21,301 nt of DNA from JBNKWA01 sp050299555 (GTDB lineage: Bacteria; Pseudomonadota; Alphaproteobacteria; Rhodobacterales; Rhodobacteraceae), in NCBI GenBank assembly GCA_050299555.1, contig JBNKWA010000052.1:1-21301 (forward strand). Reading direction: 5' to 3'. Shown piece after piece: positions 8,185 to 15,731 of this stretch (positions within the stretch are counted from its first letter, which is position 1; the number at the start of each line of letters is the position of its first letter). The notes below the pieces were generated by a model. The model was not told the origin of the DNA and did no database searches. It was given only the letters and a program-made list of their open reading frames with translations. Position numbers and translations under genes: made by a program.

Positions 8185-9180
8185 CTATTCGCTGCCGAAG
8201 CCCTGCAGCACCTTGATATAGTTGGCGCGCTCGTAGGTCTCGGGGTTTTCCACCCCCTGATGATTCAGTCGGCCGCGGATGTCGCCGGGCGACGCAAGCA
8301 GCCGCACCGAAAGCCACTCCCGCAGCCCCTCGACCAGCACCCGCATGTGCCCAGGGCCGTGGCGCAGAAGCGCCGATGTCGTCATCACCACATCGGCACC
8401 GGCCAGCAGGTACTTGACCACGTCCTCCACCGTCTCGACCCCGGTGGTCGCCGCCAGCGACGCCTCGACCCGGCCCGCCAGCACGCCGATCCACAACAGC
8501 GGCAGCCGCGCCTCGTAGCGCTGCGACAGCTCCAGCGTCGTGGTGACCGACAGCGTCGAAGGGTCGATATCGGGCTGGTAGAACCGGTTGAAAAGCACCA
8601 GCCCCTTGGCGCCGGCCGCGACAAGCTGCCTGGCCATGTGGCCCGGCGCACTGAAATAGGGGCCGATCTTGACCGCGACGGGAATGTCGATGGCGTCCGT
8701 GACGGCGCGGACGATGTCGATATAACGCGCCTCGACCGCGCGCCCGTCCATGCTCAGGTCGGACGGGATGAAGAACACGTTAAGCTCCAGCGCCTTCGCC
8801 CCCGCCGCCTCGATGTCGCGGGCATAGTTCACCCAGCCGCTGTCGGTGACGCCGTTCAGGCTGGCGATGACCGGGATCTCCAGCGCCGAGGCCGCATCCT
8901 CGATCAGCCCCAGATGCTTGGAGGTGTCGAAGGCATAGGCCGTCTGCGCCGGAAAATAGCTCAGCGCCTCGCCGAAGCTTTCGGCGCCATGCTCGATCAG
9001 CGCATCGAGGATCTCCTGCTCGCGGGTGATCTGCTCCTCGAAGACCGAAGGCAGCACCACCGCCCCGGCCCCGCAATCCTGCAGCTGCCTGAGATTGCCA
9101 AGGTCGGTGTTCAGGGGGCTTGCGCTGGCCACCAGCGGGGACCGCAGGTCGAGGCCGAGATACCGCGTCGCCAGGTTCAT
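8185..9180 (-). CDS. Dihydroorotate dehydrogenase-like flavoprotein lacking the catalytic cysteine
   Basis: This 331-residue protein has the FMN-binding TIM barrel of class 1 dihydroorotate dehydrogenases and of PreA-type subunits. Visible are SPLVASASPLN (14-24), IASLNGVT (105-112), ALELNVFF (130-137), VKIGPYF (170-176) and GADVVMTTSALL (261-272). In true class 1 enzymes the ELN is followed by SCPN, whose Cys is the catalytic base. Here the equivalent position is Phe137. It is therefore unlikely to be the pyrimidine enzyme PyrD. It lies 10 nt after the pyruvate oxidoreductase gene and 19 nt before hoxF, so a redox role with those proteins is the best inference. The ATG at 9180 is preceded by GGAGG. 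Substrate and partner are unknown. Confidence 0.88.
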   Translation of the reverse strand: MNLATRYLGLDLRSPLVASASPLNTDLGNLRQLQDCGAGAVVLPSVFEEQITREQEILDALIEHGAESFGEALSYFPAQTAYAFDTSKHLGLIEDAASALEIPVIASLNGVTDSGWVNYARDIEAAGAKALELNVFFIPSDLSMDGRAVEARYIDIVRAVTDAIDIPVAVKIGPYFSAPGHMARQLVAAGAKGLVLFNRFYQPDIDPSTLSVTTTLELSQRYEARLPLLWIGVLAGRVEASLAATTGVETVEDVVKYLLAGADVVMTTSALLRHGPGHMRVLVEGLREWLSVRLLASPGDIRGRLNHQGVENPETYERANYIKVLQGFGSE

Positions 9181-9190
9181 GCCCGCCTCC

Positions 9191-12100
9191 TCACAGCTTT
9201 CGCGCCGCGCCCAGGACCCGCGAGGCATCGGGGCCCGCATCCATATGCGCGAACTCCTCGTAGGTGTGGTACTTGTCGCGGATCAGCTTCTGCGCCTCGG
9301 CCAGCAGCGCGGCGGCCTCCTCGGGCCGGCTCGCCGCCAGCGCGCTGTAGCGCAGCTCGTTATAGGCATAGTCCTTGAACGGCAGCGTCGGCCGGGGCGA
9401 ATCCAGCCGGAACGGCGCCTCGCCCACATCGCGCAGCGCCGGATCGTAGCGCAGCAACGGCCAGTAGCCGCTGGCCACCGCCTTGTCCTGCTGCGCCAGC
9501 CCCTTCCTGAGGTCGAAGCCGTGCGCGATGCAGTGGCTGTAGGCGAGGATCAGCGAGGTGCCGGGCCAGGCTTCCGCCTCGCGGAAGGCCTGCAAGGTCT
9601 GCTGCGGATTGGCACCCATCGCGATCTGCGCCACATAGACGTTGCCATAGGCGATGGCCTGCAGCGCCAGATCCTTGCGCGGGGTGCGCTTGCCGGCGGC
9701 GGCGAACTTGGCGATGGCCCCGAGCGGCGTCGCCTTGGAGGCCTGCCCCCCGGTGTTGGAATAGACCTCGGTGTCCATCACCAGGATATTCACGTCGCGG
9801 CCCGAGGCCAGCACGTGGTCGAGCCCGCCATAGCCGATGTCATAGGCCCAGCCGTCGCCGCCGACGATCCAGATCGAACGGCGCACCAGGTGATCGACGA
9901 CGGAAAGCAGGTGCCGGGCCGTGGCGGATTCCATCTTCAGGAGCTTCGTCTTCAAGGCTCCGACCCGCTCGCGCTGCGCGCGGATCTCGGATTCCCTGAC
10001 CTGCGGCGCATCGAGGATCGCCGCCGCCAGATCCTCGCCCACCTCGCCCGCCAGTTGCCTCAGCAGATCGCGGGCGAGATCGAGGTGCTTGTCGGCCGCC
10101 AGCCGGAAGCCGAGCCCGAACTCGGCATTGTCCTCGAAAAGTGAGTTCGACCATGCCGGCCCGCGCCCCTCGGCATTCATCGACCACGGCGTCACCGGCA
10201 GGTTGCCGCCATAGATCGACGAGCAGCCGGTGGCGTTGGCCACCATCAGCCGGTCGCCGAAAAGCTGCGACAGAAGCTTCACGTACGGCGTCTCGCCGCA
10301 GCCGGCGCAGGCGCCCGAGAACTCGAACAGGGGCTCCAGGAACTGCACGCCGCGCACATTGGCGAAGTCGACGCGCGACCGGTCATTGACCGGCAGGCCC
10401 TCGAAGAAGGCGGTGACCTCGCGCCCGGCCTCGATCAGGCCCGCCTTGTCGGCCATGTTGATCGCCTTCACCCCCGGCTCAATCGGGCTGAGCGCCGGGC
10501 AGGCCTCGACGCACAGGCCGCAGCCGGTGCAATCCTCGATGTAGAACTGCAGCGAGAACCGCGCGCCCGGATAGCCGCGCGCGTTGACCGGCGCCGACTT
10601 GAATCCCTCCGGCGCGCCGGCAAGCTGCCCCTCGTCGCAATACTTGGCGCGGATCACCCCATGCGGGCAGACAAAGCTGCACTGGCCGCACTGGATGCAC
10701 ATGTCCTCGCGCCAGACCGGCACCTCCTCGGCGACATTGCGCTTCTCCCACCGCGCCGTGCCCGAGGGGAAGGTGCCGTCCACCGGCATGGCGCTGACCG
10801 GGATGTCGTCGCCGGTCCCCTCCATCATCCGCGCCGTCACCCGGCGCACGAAATCGGGCGCGGTGTCGGGCACCACGGGCGGCCGTTCCAGCCTGCTGGT
10901 CGCACGGGCCGGCACCTTTACCTTGTGCAGCCGCGCCAGCGCCCCGTCGACGGCGGCATAGTTCTGCTCAACCACCCGCCGGCCCTTGCGGCCATAGGCC
11001 TTGGCGATGCTCTGCTTGATGCGGTCGATGGCCTCGTCCCGCGGCAGCACGCCCGACAGCGCGAAAAAGCAGGTCTGCAGGATGGTGTTGGTCCGGTTCT
11101 TCAGCCCCACCTCGCGCGCCGCCGCGGTGGCGTCGATGACGTAAAGGTCGAGCTTCGCGGCGATGATCCGCTCCTGCACGCTGCGGGGCAGCCGGTCCCA
11201 GACCTCGTCCGGACCGTAGGGGCTGTTGAGCAGGAACGTCGCCCCCGGCGCCGCCAGCCGCAGGACATCGGTCTTCATCAGGAAATGGAACTGGTGGCAG
11301 GCGACGAAGCTGGCCGAACGGATCAGATAGGGCGCCCGGATCGGGTTCGGCCCGAAGCGCAGATGCGACACGGTCTGCGCCCCGGACTTGTGGGAATCGT
11401 AGACGAAATAGCCCTGCGCATAACGCCCCGCGTCCTCGGCGATGATCTTGACGCTGTTCTTGTTGGCACCCACCGTGCCGTCCGCGCCGAGGCCGTAGAA
11501 GACCGCCCTGACCACGTCGTCGGGCTCGATCGCATAGGCCGGGTCCACCTCGAGGCTGGTCCCCGACACGTCGTCGTTGATGCCGACGGTAAAGCCGTTC
11601 TTCGGCGCTGGCTTCTTCAGTTCGTCGAACACCGCCTTCGCCTGCGCCGGGTCGAAATCCTTCGACGACAGCCCATAGCGCCCGCCGATCACCTTCGGCC
11701 AGGCCGCGCGGGCACCGCTCGTCACCGCCTCGGCCAGCGCTGCCACCACGTCGAGATAAAGCGGCTCACCGGTCGCCCCGGGCTCCTTGGTGCGGTCGAG
11801 CACCGCAATCGCCCCGGCGGTCGCGGGCAGCGCCGCAAGCAGGTGCTCGGCCGAGAACGGCCGATAGAGCCGCACCACCACCAGGCCCACCTTCTCGCCC
11901 CGCGCGGTCAGATCGTCCACGGTCGCACGCACCACCTCGGCGCCCGAGCCCATCAGCACCACCACCCGTTCCGCATCCGGCGCGCCGTGATAGTCGAAAA
12001 GCCCGTATCGCCGCCCGGTCAGCTCGCCGAACCGCGCCATCGCCCCGGCCACGATCGCAGGCGTCGCGGCGTAGAACGGATTGACCGTCTCGCGACCCTG

Positions 12101-12787
12101 AAAGAACACGTCCGGGTTTTGCGCCGTGCCGCGCACCACCGGGTGTTCGGGGCTCAGCGCCCGCGCCCGGTGCGCCCGCACCAGGTCGTCGTCGATCATC
12201 GCGCGGACATGGGCGTCGCCGACCAGCGTCAGCGTGTTGACCTCGTGCGAGGTCCGGAAACCGTCGAAGAAATGCACAAACGGCAGCCGGCTTTCCAGCG
12301 TCGAGGCCTGCGCGATCAGCGCCATGTCATGCGCTTCCTGGACCGAGGCCGAGGCCAGCATGGCAAAGCCGGTGGACCGCGCCGCCATGACGTCGGAATG
12401 ATCGCCGAAGATCGACAGCGCCTGCGTGGCCAGCGACCGGGCGGCGACCTGGAACACCGCCGGGGTCAGCTCGCCGGCGATCTTGAACATGTTGGGCAGC
12501 ATCAGCATCAGGCCCTGCGAGGCCGTGAAGGTCGTGGTCAGCGCCCCGGCCTGCAGCGCCCCGTGCACGGCGCCCGCGGCGCCGCCCTCGCTCTGCATCT
12601 CCTGCACGTTGGGGATGTTGCCCCAGATGTTCGGGATCCCCAGCGACGCCCACTCGTCGGCCAGTTCCGCCATGGGCGAGGACGGGGTGATGGGATAGAT
12701 CGCGCAGACCTCGCTGACGCGATAGGCGATGTGCGCCACCGCGGTGTTGCCATCCATGGTTGCCTGCACCGGCGCTGCCTCAGCCAT
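9191..12787 (-). CDS. nifJ: Pyruvate:ferredoxin/flavodoxin oxidoreductase (PFOR, NifJ type)
   Basis: PFOR oxidises pyruvate with CoA to acetyl-CoA and CO2 and gives two low-potential electrons to ferredoxin or flavodoxin. The reverse reaction fixes CO2. This is the single-chain form of 1198 residues, normal for NifJ. Visible parts in order are the pyruvate/TPP segment IYPITPSSPMAE (30-41), GANKNSVKIIAE (440-451), a two-cluster ferredoxin domain (Cys697, 700, 703, 707 and Cys753, 756, 759, 763), and the TPP domain with proximal cluster ligands Cys827, Cys830, Cys855 and Cys1086. The TPP motif is GGDGWAYDIGYGG (976-988). All twelve cluster cysteines are present. The ATG at 12787 has AGAGGG upstream and overlaps the previous gene by 8 nt. 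An in-frame TTG at 12805 is less likely. Confidence 0.97.
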   Translation of the reverse strand: MAEAAPVQATMDGNTAVAHIAYRVSEVCAIYPITPSSPMAELADEWASLGIPNIWGNIPNVQEMQSEGGAAGAVHGALQAGALTTTFTASQGLMLMLPNMFKIAGELTPAVFQVAARSLATQALSIFGDHSDVMAARSTGFAMLASASVQEAHDMALIAQASTLESRLPFVHFFDGFRTSHEVNTLTLVGDAHVRAMIDDDLVRAHRARALSPEHPVVRGTAQNPDVFFQGRETVNPFYAATPAIVAGAMARFGELTGRRYGLFDYHGAPDAERVVVLMGSGAEVVRATVDDLTARGEKVGLVVVRLYRPFSAEHLLAALPATAGAIAVLDRTKEPGATGEPLYLDVVAALAEAVTSGARAAWPKVIGGRYGLSSKDFDPAQAKAVFDELKKPAPKNGFTVGINDDVSGTSLEVDPAYAIEPDDVVRAVFYGLGADGTVGANKNSVKIIAEDAGRYAQGYFVYDSHKSGAQTVSHLRFGPNPIRAPYLIRSASFVACHQFHFLMKTDVLRLAAPGATFLLNSPYGPDEVWDRLPRSVQERIIAAKLDLYVIDATAAAREVGLKNRTNTILQTCFFALSGVLPRDEAIDRIKQSIAKAYGRKGRRVVEQNYAAVDGALARLHKVKVPARATSRLERPPVVPDTAPDFVRRVTARMMEGTGDDIPVSAMPVDGTFPSGTARWEKRNVAEEVPVWREDMCIQCGQCSFVCPHGVIRAKYCDEGQLAGAPEGFKSAPVNARGYPGARFSLQFYIEDCTGCGLCVEACPALSPIEPGVKAINMADKAGLIEAGREVTAFFEGLPVNDRSRVDFANVRGVQFLEPLFEFSGACAGCGETPYVKLLSQLFGDRLMVANATGCSSIYGGNLPVTPWSMNAEGRGPAWSNSLFEDNAEFGLGFRLAADKHLDLARDLLRQLAGEVGEDLAAAILDAPQVRESEIRAQRERVGALKTKLLKMESATARHLLSVVDHLVRRSIWIVGGDGWAYDIGYGGLDHVLASGRDVNILVMDTEVYSNTGGQASKATPLGAIAKFAAAGKRTPRKDLALQAIAYGNVYVAQIAMGANPQQTLQAFREAEAWPGTSLILAYSHCIAHGFDLRKGLAQQDKAVASGYWPLLRYDPALRDVGEAPFRLDSPRPTLPFKDYAYNELRYSALAASRPEEAAALLAEAQKLIRDKYHTYEEFAHMDAGPDASRVLGAARKL

Positions 12788-14432
12788 TGGCGGGACCCTC
12801 TGCAATCATCGCGATGGCGTGGCACGGGCACTGCTCGAAGCAGCTCGCGCAACCGGTGCACCGGTCATAGTCGAACGCGTAGCGCCGGCCGGGGCCAAGC
12901 TTGATGATCGCCTGCTCGGGGCAGGCGGCGAAGCAGTTGTCGCATTCGTAGCAATCGCCGCAGGAATAGCAGCGCTGCGCCTCATAGCGCGCCTCGGCCT
13001 CGCTCAGCCCCGCCACCACCTCGCCGAATCCGGCGGTCCGCTCGGCGGCGCCAAGCGCCGCCTGCCGGCGCGGCTCGGCATCGGCATAGACCGGCAGGTG
13101 CAGCTTGTCGAAACCGACGATCTCCCCCGGCGGCGCCTCGTCATGGCGCTCGCCCCGCAGCCACGCGTCGATATGGCGGGCGGCGCGCTTGCCCTGGCCG
13201 ACCGCGATGGTGACCGACTGGTCGCCTGGTACCATGTCGCCGCCGGCGAAGATGCCCGGGGCGCCGGTCATCTGGTCGGGCCCGACGATCACCGCGCCGT
13301 CGCGGGCGAACGCGATGCCCGGCACCTTGTGCAGGAACCGGGTGTCGGCCTGCTGGCCCAGCGCCAGCACCACCGCGTCGGCGGACAGGGTCTCGAATTC
13401 CCCGGTGGGCCTCGGCTTGCCGCTTTCGTCAAGCTCCATGCGCTCGACGGTCAGCTCACCGCCCGAGATCTCGGTGATCGTGGTCAGCCACTTGATCTTG
13501 ACGCCTTCCTCGATCGCCTCATCGGCCTCGAACTGGTGCGCCGGCATGTGCGCGCGGTCGCGGCGGTAGACGATCAGCGTCTCGGTGGCGCCCAGGCGCT
13601 TTGCGGTGCGGGCCGCGTCCATGGCCGTGTTGCCGCCGCCATAGACGATCACCCGGCGGCCGAGCAGCGGCGGCTGGCCGGCGCTGGTCTCGCTCAGCAT
13701 GTTGACGGCGTCGAGCACCTTGACCGCGTCCCGCGCCGGGATGTCGACGCGCTTGCCGATGCCGGCCCCGATGGCCAGGAACACGGCATCGAAGCCGCCC
13801 TCGTCCCTCTCGGCCATCAGGTCGGTCACCTTGTGGCCGGTGGTGATCGTGACCCCCATGGCCTCGATGCGCGCCACCTCGCGCGCCAGCTCGGACCGCG
13901 GCATCCGGTAGGCGGGAATGCCGAAATGCATCATCCCGCCGGCCACCGGCCCGGCATCGCGGATCTCCACGCCGTGGCCCAGCCGCGCCAGATGATAGGC
14001 CGCCGACAGGCCCGAGGGACCGCCGCCCACCACCAGCACCTTCCGCCCGCTCGGCGGCAAGACCGGCTGGAAGGCCCAGCCCTCGGCGGACGCCAGATCG
14101 CCCAGGAAGCGCTCGACCGCGTGGATGCTGACCGGCGCATCCACCTCGCCGCGATTGCAGCCGCTTTCGCAAGGGTGATAGCAGACCCGCCCATGGACCG
14201 CCGGCATCGGGTTCTCGGCGGTCAGGATCTCCCAGGCACGGCGATAATTCCCCGCCTGCGCCTCGGCCAGCCAGCCGCGGATGTCCTCGCCGGCCGGGCA
14301 GGCATTGCTGCAGGGCGGGGTCAGCGTCACGTAGAGCGGCCGCTGCTGGCGGATCGGGCCGGTGCCGCGGGTCATGCCGCCAGTCGCGGTCAGATCAACC
14401 GCTGGCGTGAAGTCCCGAACTCTGCTGCTCAT
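12780..14432 (-). CDS. GltD-like FAD/NAD(P) oxidoreductase with C-terminal ferredoxin domain
   Basis: This 550-residue protein resembles the glutamate synthase small subunit, with an added ferredoxin tail. Residues about 35-110 form the N-terminal Fe-S domain (CSNACP at 41-46, CYHPCESGC at 84-92). The FAD site is VVGGGPSGLSAAY (134-146) and the NAD(P) site is VYGGGNTAMDAAR (263-275). IFAGGD (394-399) closes the FAD fold. The tail has a canonical CxxCxxCxxxCP at 494-505, preceded by one extra CxxC (488-491), and a second set at 525-537. No gltB partner is in the window, so glutamate synthesis is unlikely. As first gene of the operon and overlapping nifJ by 8 nt, it probably exchanges electrons between NAD(P)H and PFOR. 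It starts at ATG 14432 with an AGGGG about 8 nt upstream. Confidence 0.9.
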   Translation of the reverse strand: MSSRVRDFTPAVDLTATGGMTRGTGPIRQQRPLYVTLTPPCSNACPAGEDIRGWLAEAQAGNYRRAWEILTAENPMPAVHGRVCYHPCESGCNRGEVDAPVSIHAVERFLGDLASAEGWAFQPVLPPSGRKVLVVGGGPSGLSAAYHLARLGHGVEIRDAGPVAGGMMHFGIPAYRMPRSELAREVARIEAMGVTITTGHKVTDLMAERDEGGFDAVFLAIGAGIGKRVDIPARDAVKVLDAVNMLSETSAGQPPLLGRRVIVYGGGNTAMDAARTAKRLGATETLIVYRRDRAHMPAHQFEADEAIEEGVKIKWLTTITEISGGELTVERMELDESGKPRPTGEFETLSADAVVLALGQQADTRFLHKVPGIAFARDGAVIVGPDQMTGAPGIFAGGDMVPGDQSVTIAVGQGKRAARHIDAWLRGERHDEAPPGEIVGFDKLHLPVYADAEPRRQAALGAAERTAGFGEVVAGLSEAEARYEAQRCYSCGDCYECDNCFAACPEQAIIKLGPGRRYAFDYDRCTGCASCFEQCPCHAIAMIAEGPANG

Positions 14433-14462
14433 GCCTCACCCCTGAGCGTGATTCAGGCACCC

Positions 14463-14468
14463 AGTCTA
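14463..14468 (-). promoter_or_regulatory. Candidate -10 box of the hydrogenase/PFOR operon
   Basis: On the minus strand this reads TAGACT, matching TATAAT at four of six positions, including the second and last bases. It lies where a -10 box should be if the FNR-like site at 14491-14504 is centred at -41.5, which would put the transcript start near 14456. The 107-bp gap between the repressor gene and the operon (14433-14539) holds no gene. A weak 5-bp inverted repeat CCTGA/TCAGG at 14441-14457 would lie at the very 5' end of the transcript. Confidence 0.45.
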
Positions 14469-14490
14469 TGACCTGCGGTCGGGCTTGCGT

Positions 14491-14504
14491 TTGATCCATG
14501 TCAG
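14491..14504 (-). promoter_or_regulatory. Candidate FNR/FnrL-type box upstream of the hydrogenase/PFOR operon
   Basis: On the minus strand the sequence is CTGAC-ATGG-ATCAA. It matches the FNR half-site pattern TTGAC/T-N4-ATCAA at nine of ten positions with TTGAC, or eight of ten with TTGAT. It lies 59 bp upstream of the first gene of the operon. FNR proteins lose their Fe-S cluster in oxygen, so a site here predicts induction without oxygen, as suits PFOR and a [NiFe] hydrogenase. Confidence 0.5.
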
Positions 14505-14539
14505 GCGGGCGAGACTTATTGCGCGCGCCCGCACCGCCC

Positions 14540-15550
14540 CTATCGCTGCGCCGGACCGGTGGTTTCGCGCACCACAAGCTGCGCCGGCACCAGCGTCGAG
14601 CCCACCGGCATGTCCGGTTCGCGGATGCGTTCCACCAGCGTGCGCGCCAGCTTGCGCCCCAACCGATAGGGCGACACCGCCATGGTGGTCAGCGGCGGCG
14701 TGGCCAGTGCCGCCTCCTGGGTGTCGTCGAAGCCGATGATCGACATGTCCCGCCCCGGTCGCAGCCCCATGCGGGCCAGCGCCAGCGACGCCCCGAGCGC
14801 CACCATGTCGCCATTGGTCACCAGCGCGGTGACCTCCGGATGCGCCCGGTGCAGCGCGATCGCCCCGTCCATCGCCTCGATCTTGCTGTCCTGGGTATCC
14901 CAGATCACCGGCGCGGCCAGCCCCCGCTCGGCCACCGCCGCGCGATAGCCGGCAATGCGCTCGCGCCGGACCTGGGTCTCACCCGTGCCACCGAAATAGG
15001 CGACGTGCCGGTGCCCCAGATCGGCCAGGTAATGGGTCGCCGCCGCCGTGCCGGCGCTGTTCTCGATCCCGACATGGTCGAACCGGCCTTCGCCCGCCCG
15101 CCGCAGGAAGGTCACCGTCGGCAGCCGGTGGGTGTCGAGCAGCGCACAGGCATCCTCGCCGGTATCCGCGGCCGGCACCCACAAGAGGCCACCCCGCGCA
15201 TGGCGGATGAACGCCTCCAGATTGCGCCGCTGCCGGCCCGCATCGTCACGCGAATCCAGCACCGAGACCAGAAGTCCCTCCTCCTCCAGCGCATCGCTGA
15301 CCCCGCCGATCACCTCGACATTGAACGGGTTGGCGATCCAGTGGATCAGAAGGCCGATCTCGCGCGACCGGCCCGAGCGCATCGCCGCCGCGCGGCTGTC
15401 GGGCACATAGTTCAGCTTCTCGGCCGCCAGCATCACCTTGCGGCGCGTCTGGGCCGAGATCCGGCCGGCACCCCGCATCACCTGGCTGGCGGTGGCCAGC
15501 GACACGCCGGCTTCTCTGGCCACGGTCTCGAGCGTCGGTCTTGCGCGCAT
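14540..15550 (-). CDS. LacI-family transcriptional repressor
   Basis: This is a 336-residue LacI/GalR regulator. The N-terminal helix-turn-helix is PTLETVAREAGVSLATASQV (5-24), followed by the hinge region around residues 50-63. The rest is a periplasmic-binding-protein-like effector domain, with GIENSAG, FGGTGETQ, VTNGDMVALG and DMSIIGFDD visible. It is divergent from the sugar-type transporter operon, so it most likely represses that operon and itself and is released by the imported solute or a product. I use the ATG at 15550, with GAGG just upstream. An in-frame ATG at 15574 would put eight residues ahead of the usual N-terminus and lacks a binding site. It ends 107 bp before the hydrogenase operon on the same strand, with no obvious terminator between. 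Confidence 0.93.
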   Translation of the reverse strand: MRARPTLETVAREAGVSLATASQVMRGAGRISAQTRRKVMLAAEKLNYVPDSRAAAMRSGRSREIGLLIHWIANPFNVEVIGGVSDALEEEGLLVSVLDSRDDAGRQRRNLEAFIRHARGGLLWVPAADTGEDACALLDTHRLPTVTFLRRAGEGRFDHVGIENSAGTAAATHYLADLGHRHVAYFGGTGETQVRRERIAGYRAAVAERGLAAPVIWDTQDSKIEAMDGAIALHRAHPEVTALVTNGDMVALGASLALARMGLRPGRDMSIIGFDDTQEAALATPPLTTMAVSPYRLGRKLARTLVERIREPDMPVGSTLVPAQLVVRETTGPAQR

Positions 15551-15577
15551 TGGGCCTCGGATATTTCGATGCATCAC

Positions 15578-15597
15578 ATTCTGGCACGTTCCAGAAT
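15578..15597. promoter_or_regulatory. Near-perfect 20-bp palindrome, probable LacI-family operator
   Basis: The sequence is ATTCTGGCACGTTCCAGAAT. It equals its reverse complement except for one base pair (positions 8 and 13) and has a CG at the exact centre, the usual form of LacI-family operators. It lies 28-47 bp upstream of the repressor start codon and next to its candidate -10 box, so binding there should autoregulate the repressor and may affect the divergent transporter promoter. Confidence 0.7.
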
Positions 15598-15625
15598 CTT
15601 TCCCTGAGACACTCACTGATATCAA
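15596..15625 (-). promoter_or_regulatory. Candidate promoter of the LacI-family gene
   Basis: On the minus strand, TTGATA (15625-15620) is a good -35 box. After 18 bp comes AAAGAT (15601-15596) as a weak -10 box. Transcription would start inside the 20-bp palindrome at 15578-15597, which fits autorepression. The -10 match is only three of six bases, so the call is tentative. Confidence 0.35.
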
Positions 15626-15639
15626 CAGGAAAAAGTCAC

Positions 15640-15669
15640 TTGATCCGTGATACAACGATATATCATACT
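15640..15669 (+). promoter_or_regulatory. Candidate promoter of the transporter operon
   Basis: TTGATC (15640-15645) followed after 18 bp by CATACT (15664-15669) resembles a sigma70-type promoter, each box matching four of six consensus bases. This is the AT-rich part of the divergent region. It would give a leader of roughly 155 nt before the binding-protein gene. Confidence 0.4.
15648..15665. promoter_or_regulatory. Second, weaker palindrome inside the transporter promoter
   Basis: TGATACAACGATATATCA matches its reverse complement at 14 of 18 positions, with perfect TGATA/TATCA arms and a central CG. It lies between the candidate -35 and -10 boxes, a place where a bound repressor would block polymerase. 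Its arms differ from those of the stronger palindrome at 15578-15597, so it may be a site for another protein or chance. A perfect TGATATCA also occurs at 15617-15624. Confidence 0.35.
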
Positions 15670-15691
15670 GTACCGATAAAGACCGATTCCG

Positions 15692-15731
15692 CCCCGATGG
15701 CAGGGCGGGACGCAAACGATGCTGCCCGGGG
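15692..15731 (+). other. Stem-loop in the 5' leader of the transporter operon
   Basis: CCCCG (15692-15696) pairs with CGGGG (15727-15731), and GGCAG (15699-15703) with CTGCC (15722-15726). This gives a 10-bp GC-rich stem with a 2-nt bulge and an 18-nt loop. There is no U-tract after it, so it is not a classical terminator. I recognise no riboswitch class. Confidence 0.5.

Noticed and set aside
8185..9180. Annotation as pyrD (dihydroorotate dehydrogenase)
   Set aside because: The catalytic Cys/Ser position is Phe, and the gene sits in a redox operon with no pyrimidine genes nearby.
10661..12904. Plus-strand open frame of 747 codons antisense to nifJ
   Set aside because: Its product is rich in Arg, His and Gly, has no family motif, and mirrors the well-supported PFOR gene.
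12780..14432. Annotation as gltD (glutamate synthase small subunit)
   Set aside because: No gltB is adjacent, the protein has an extra ferredoxin tail, and the gene overlaps nifJ.
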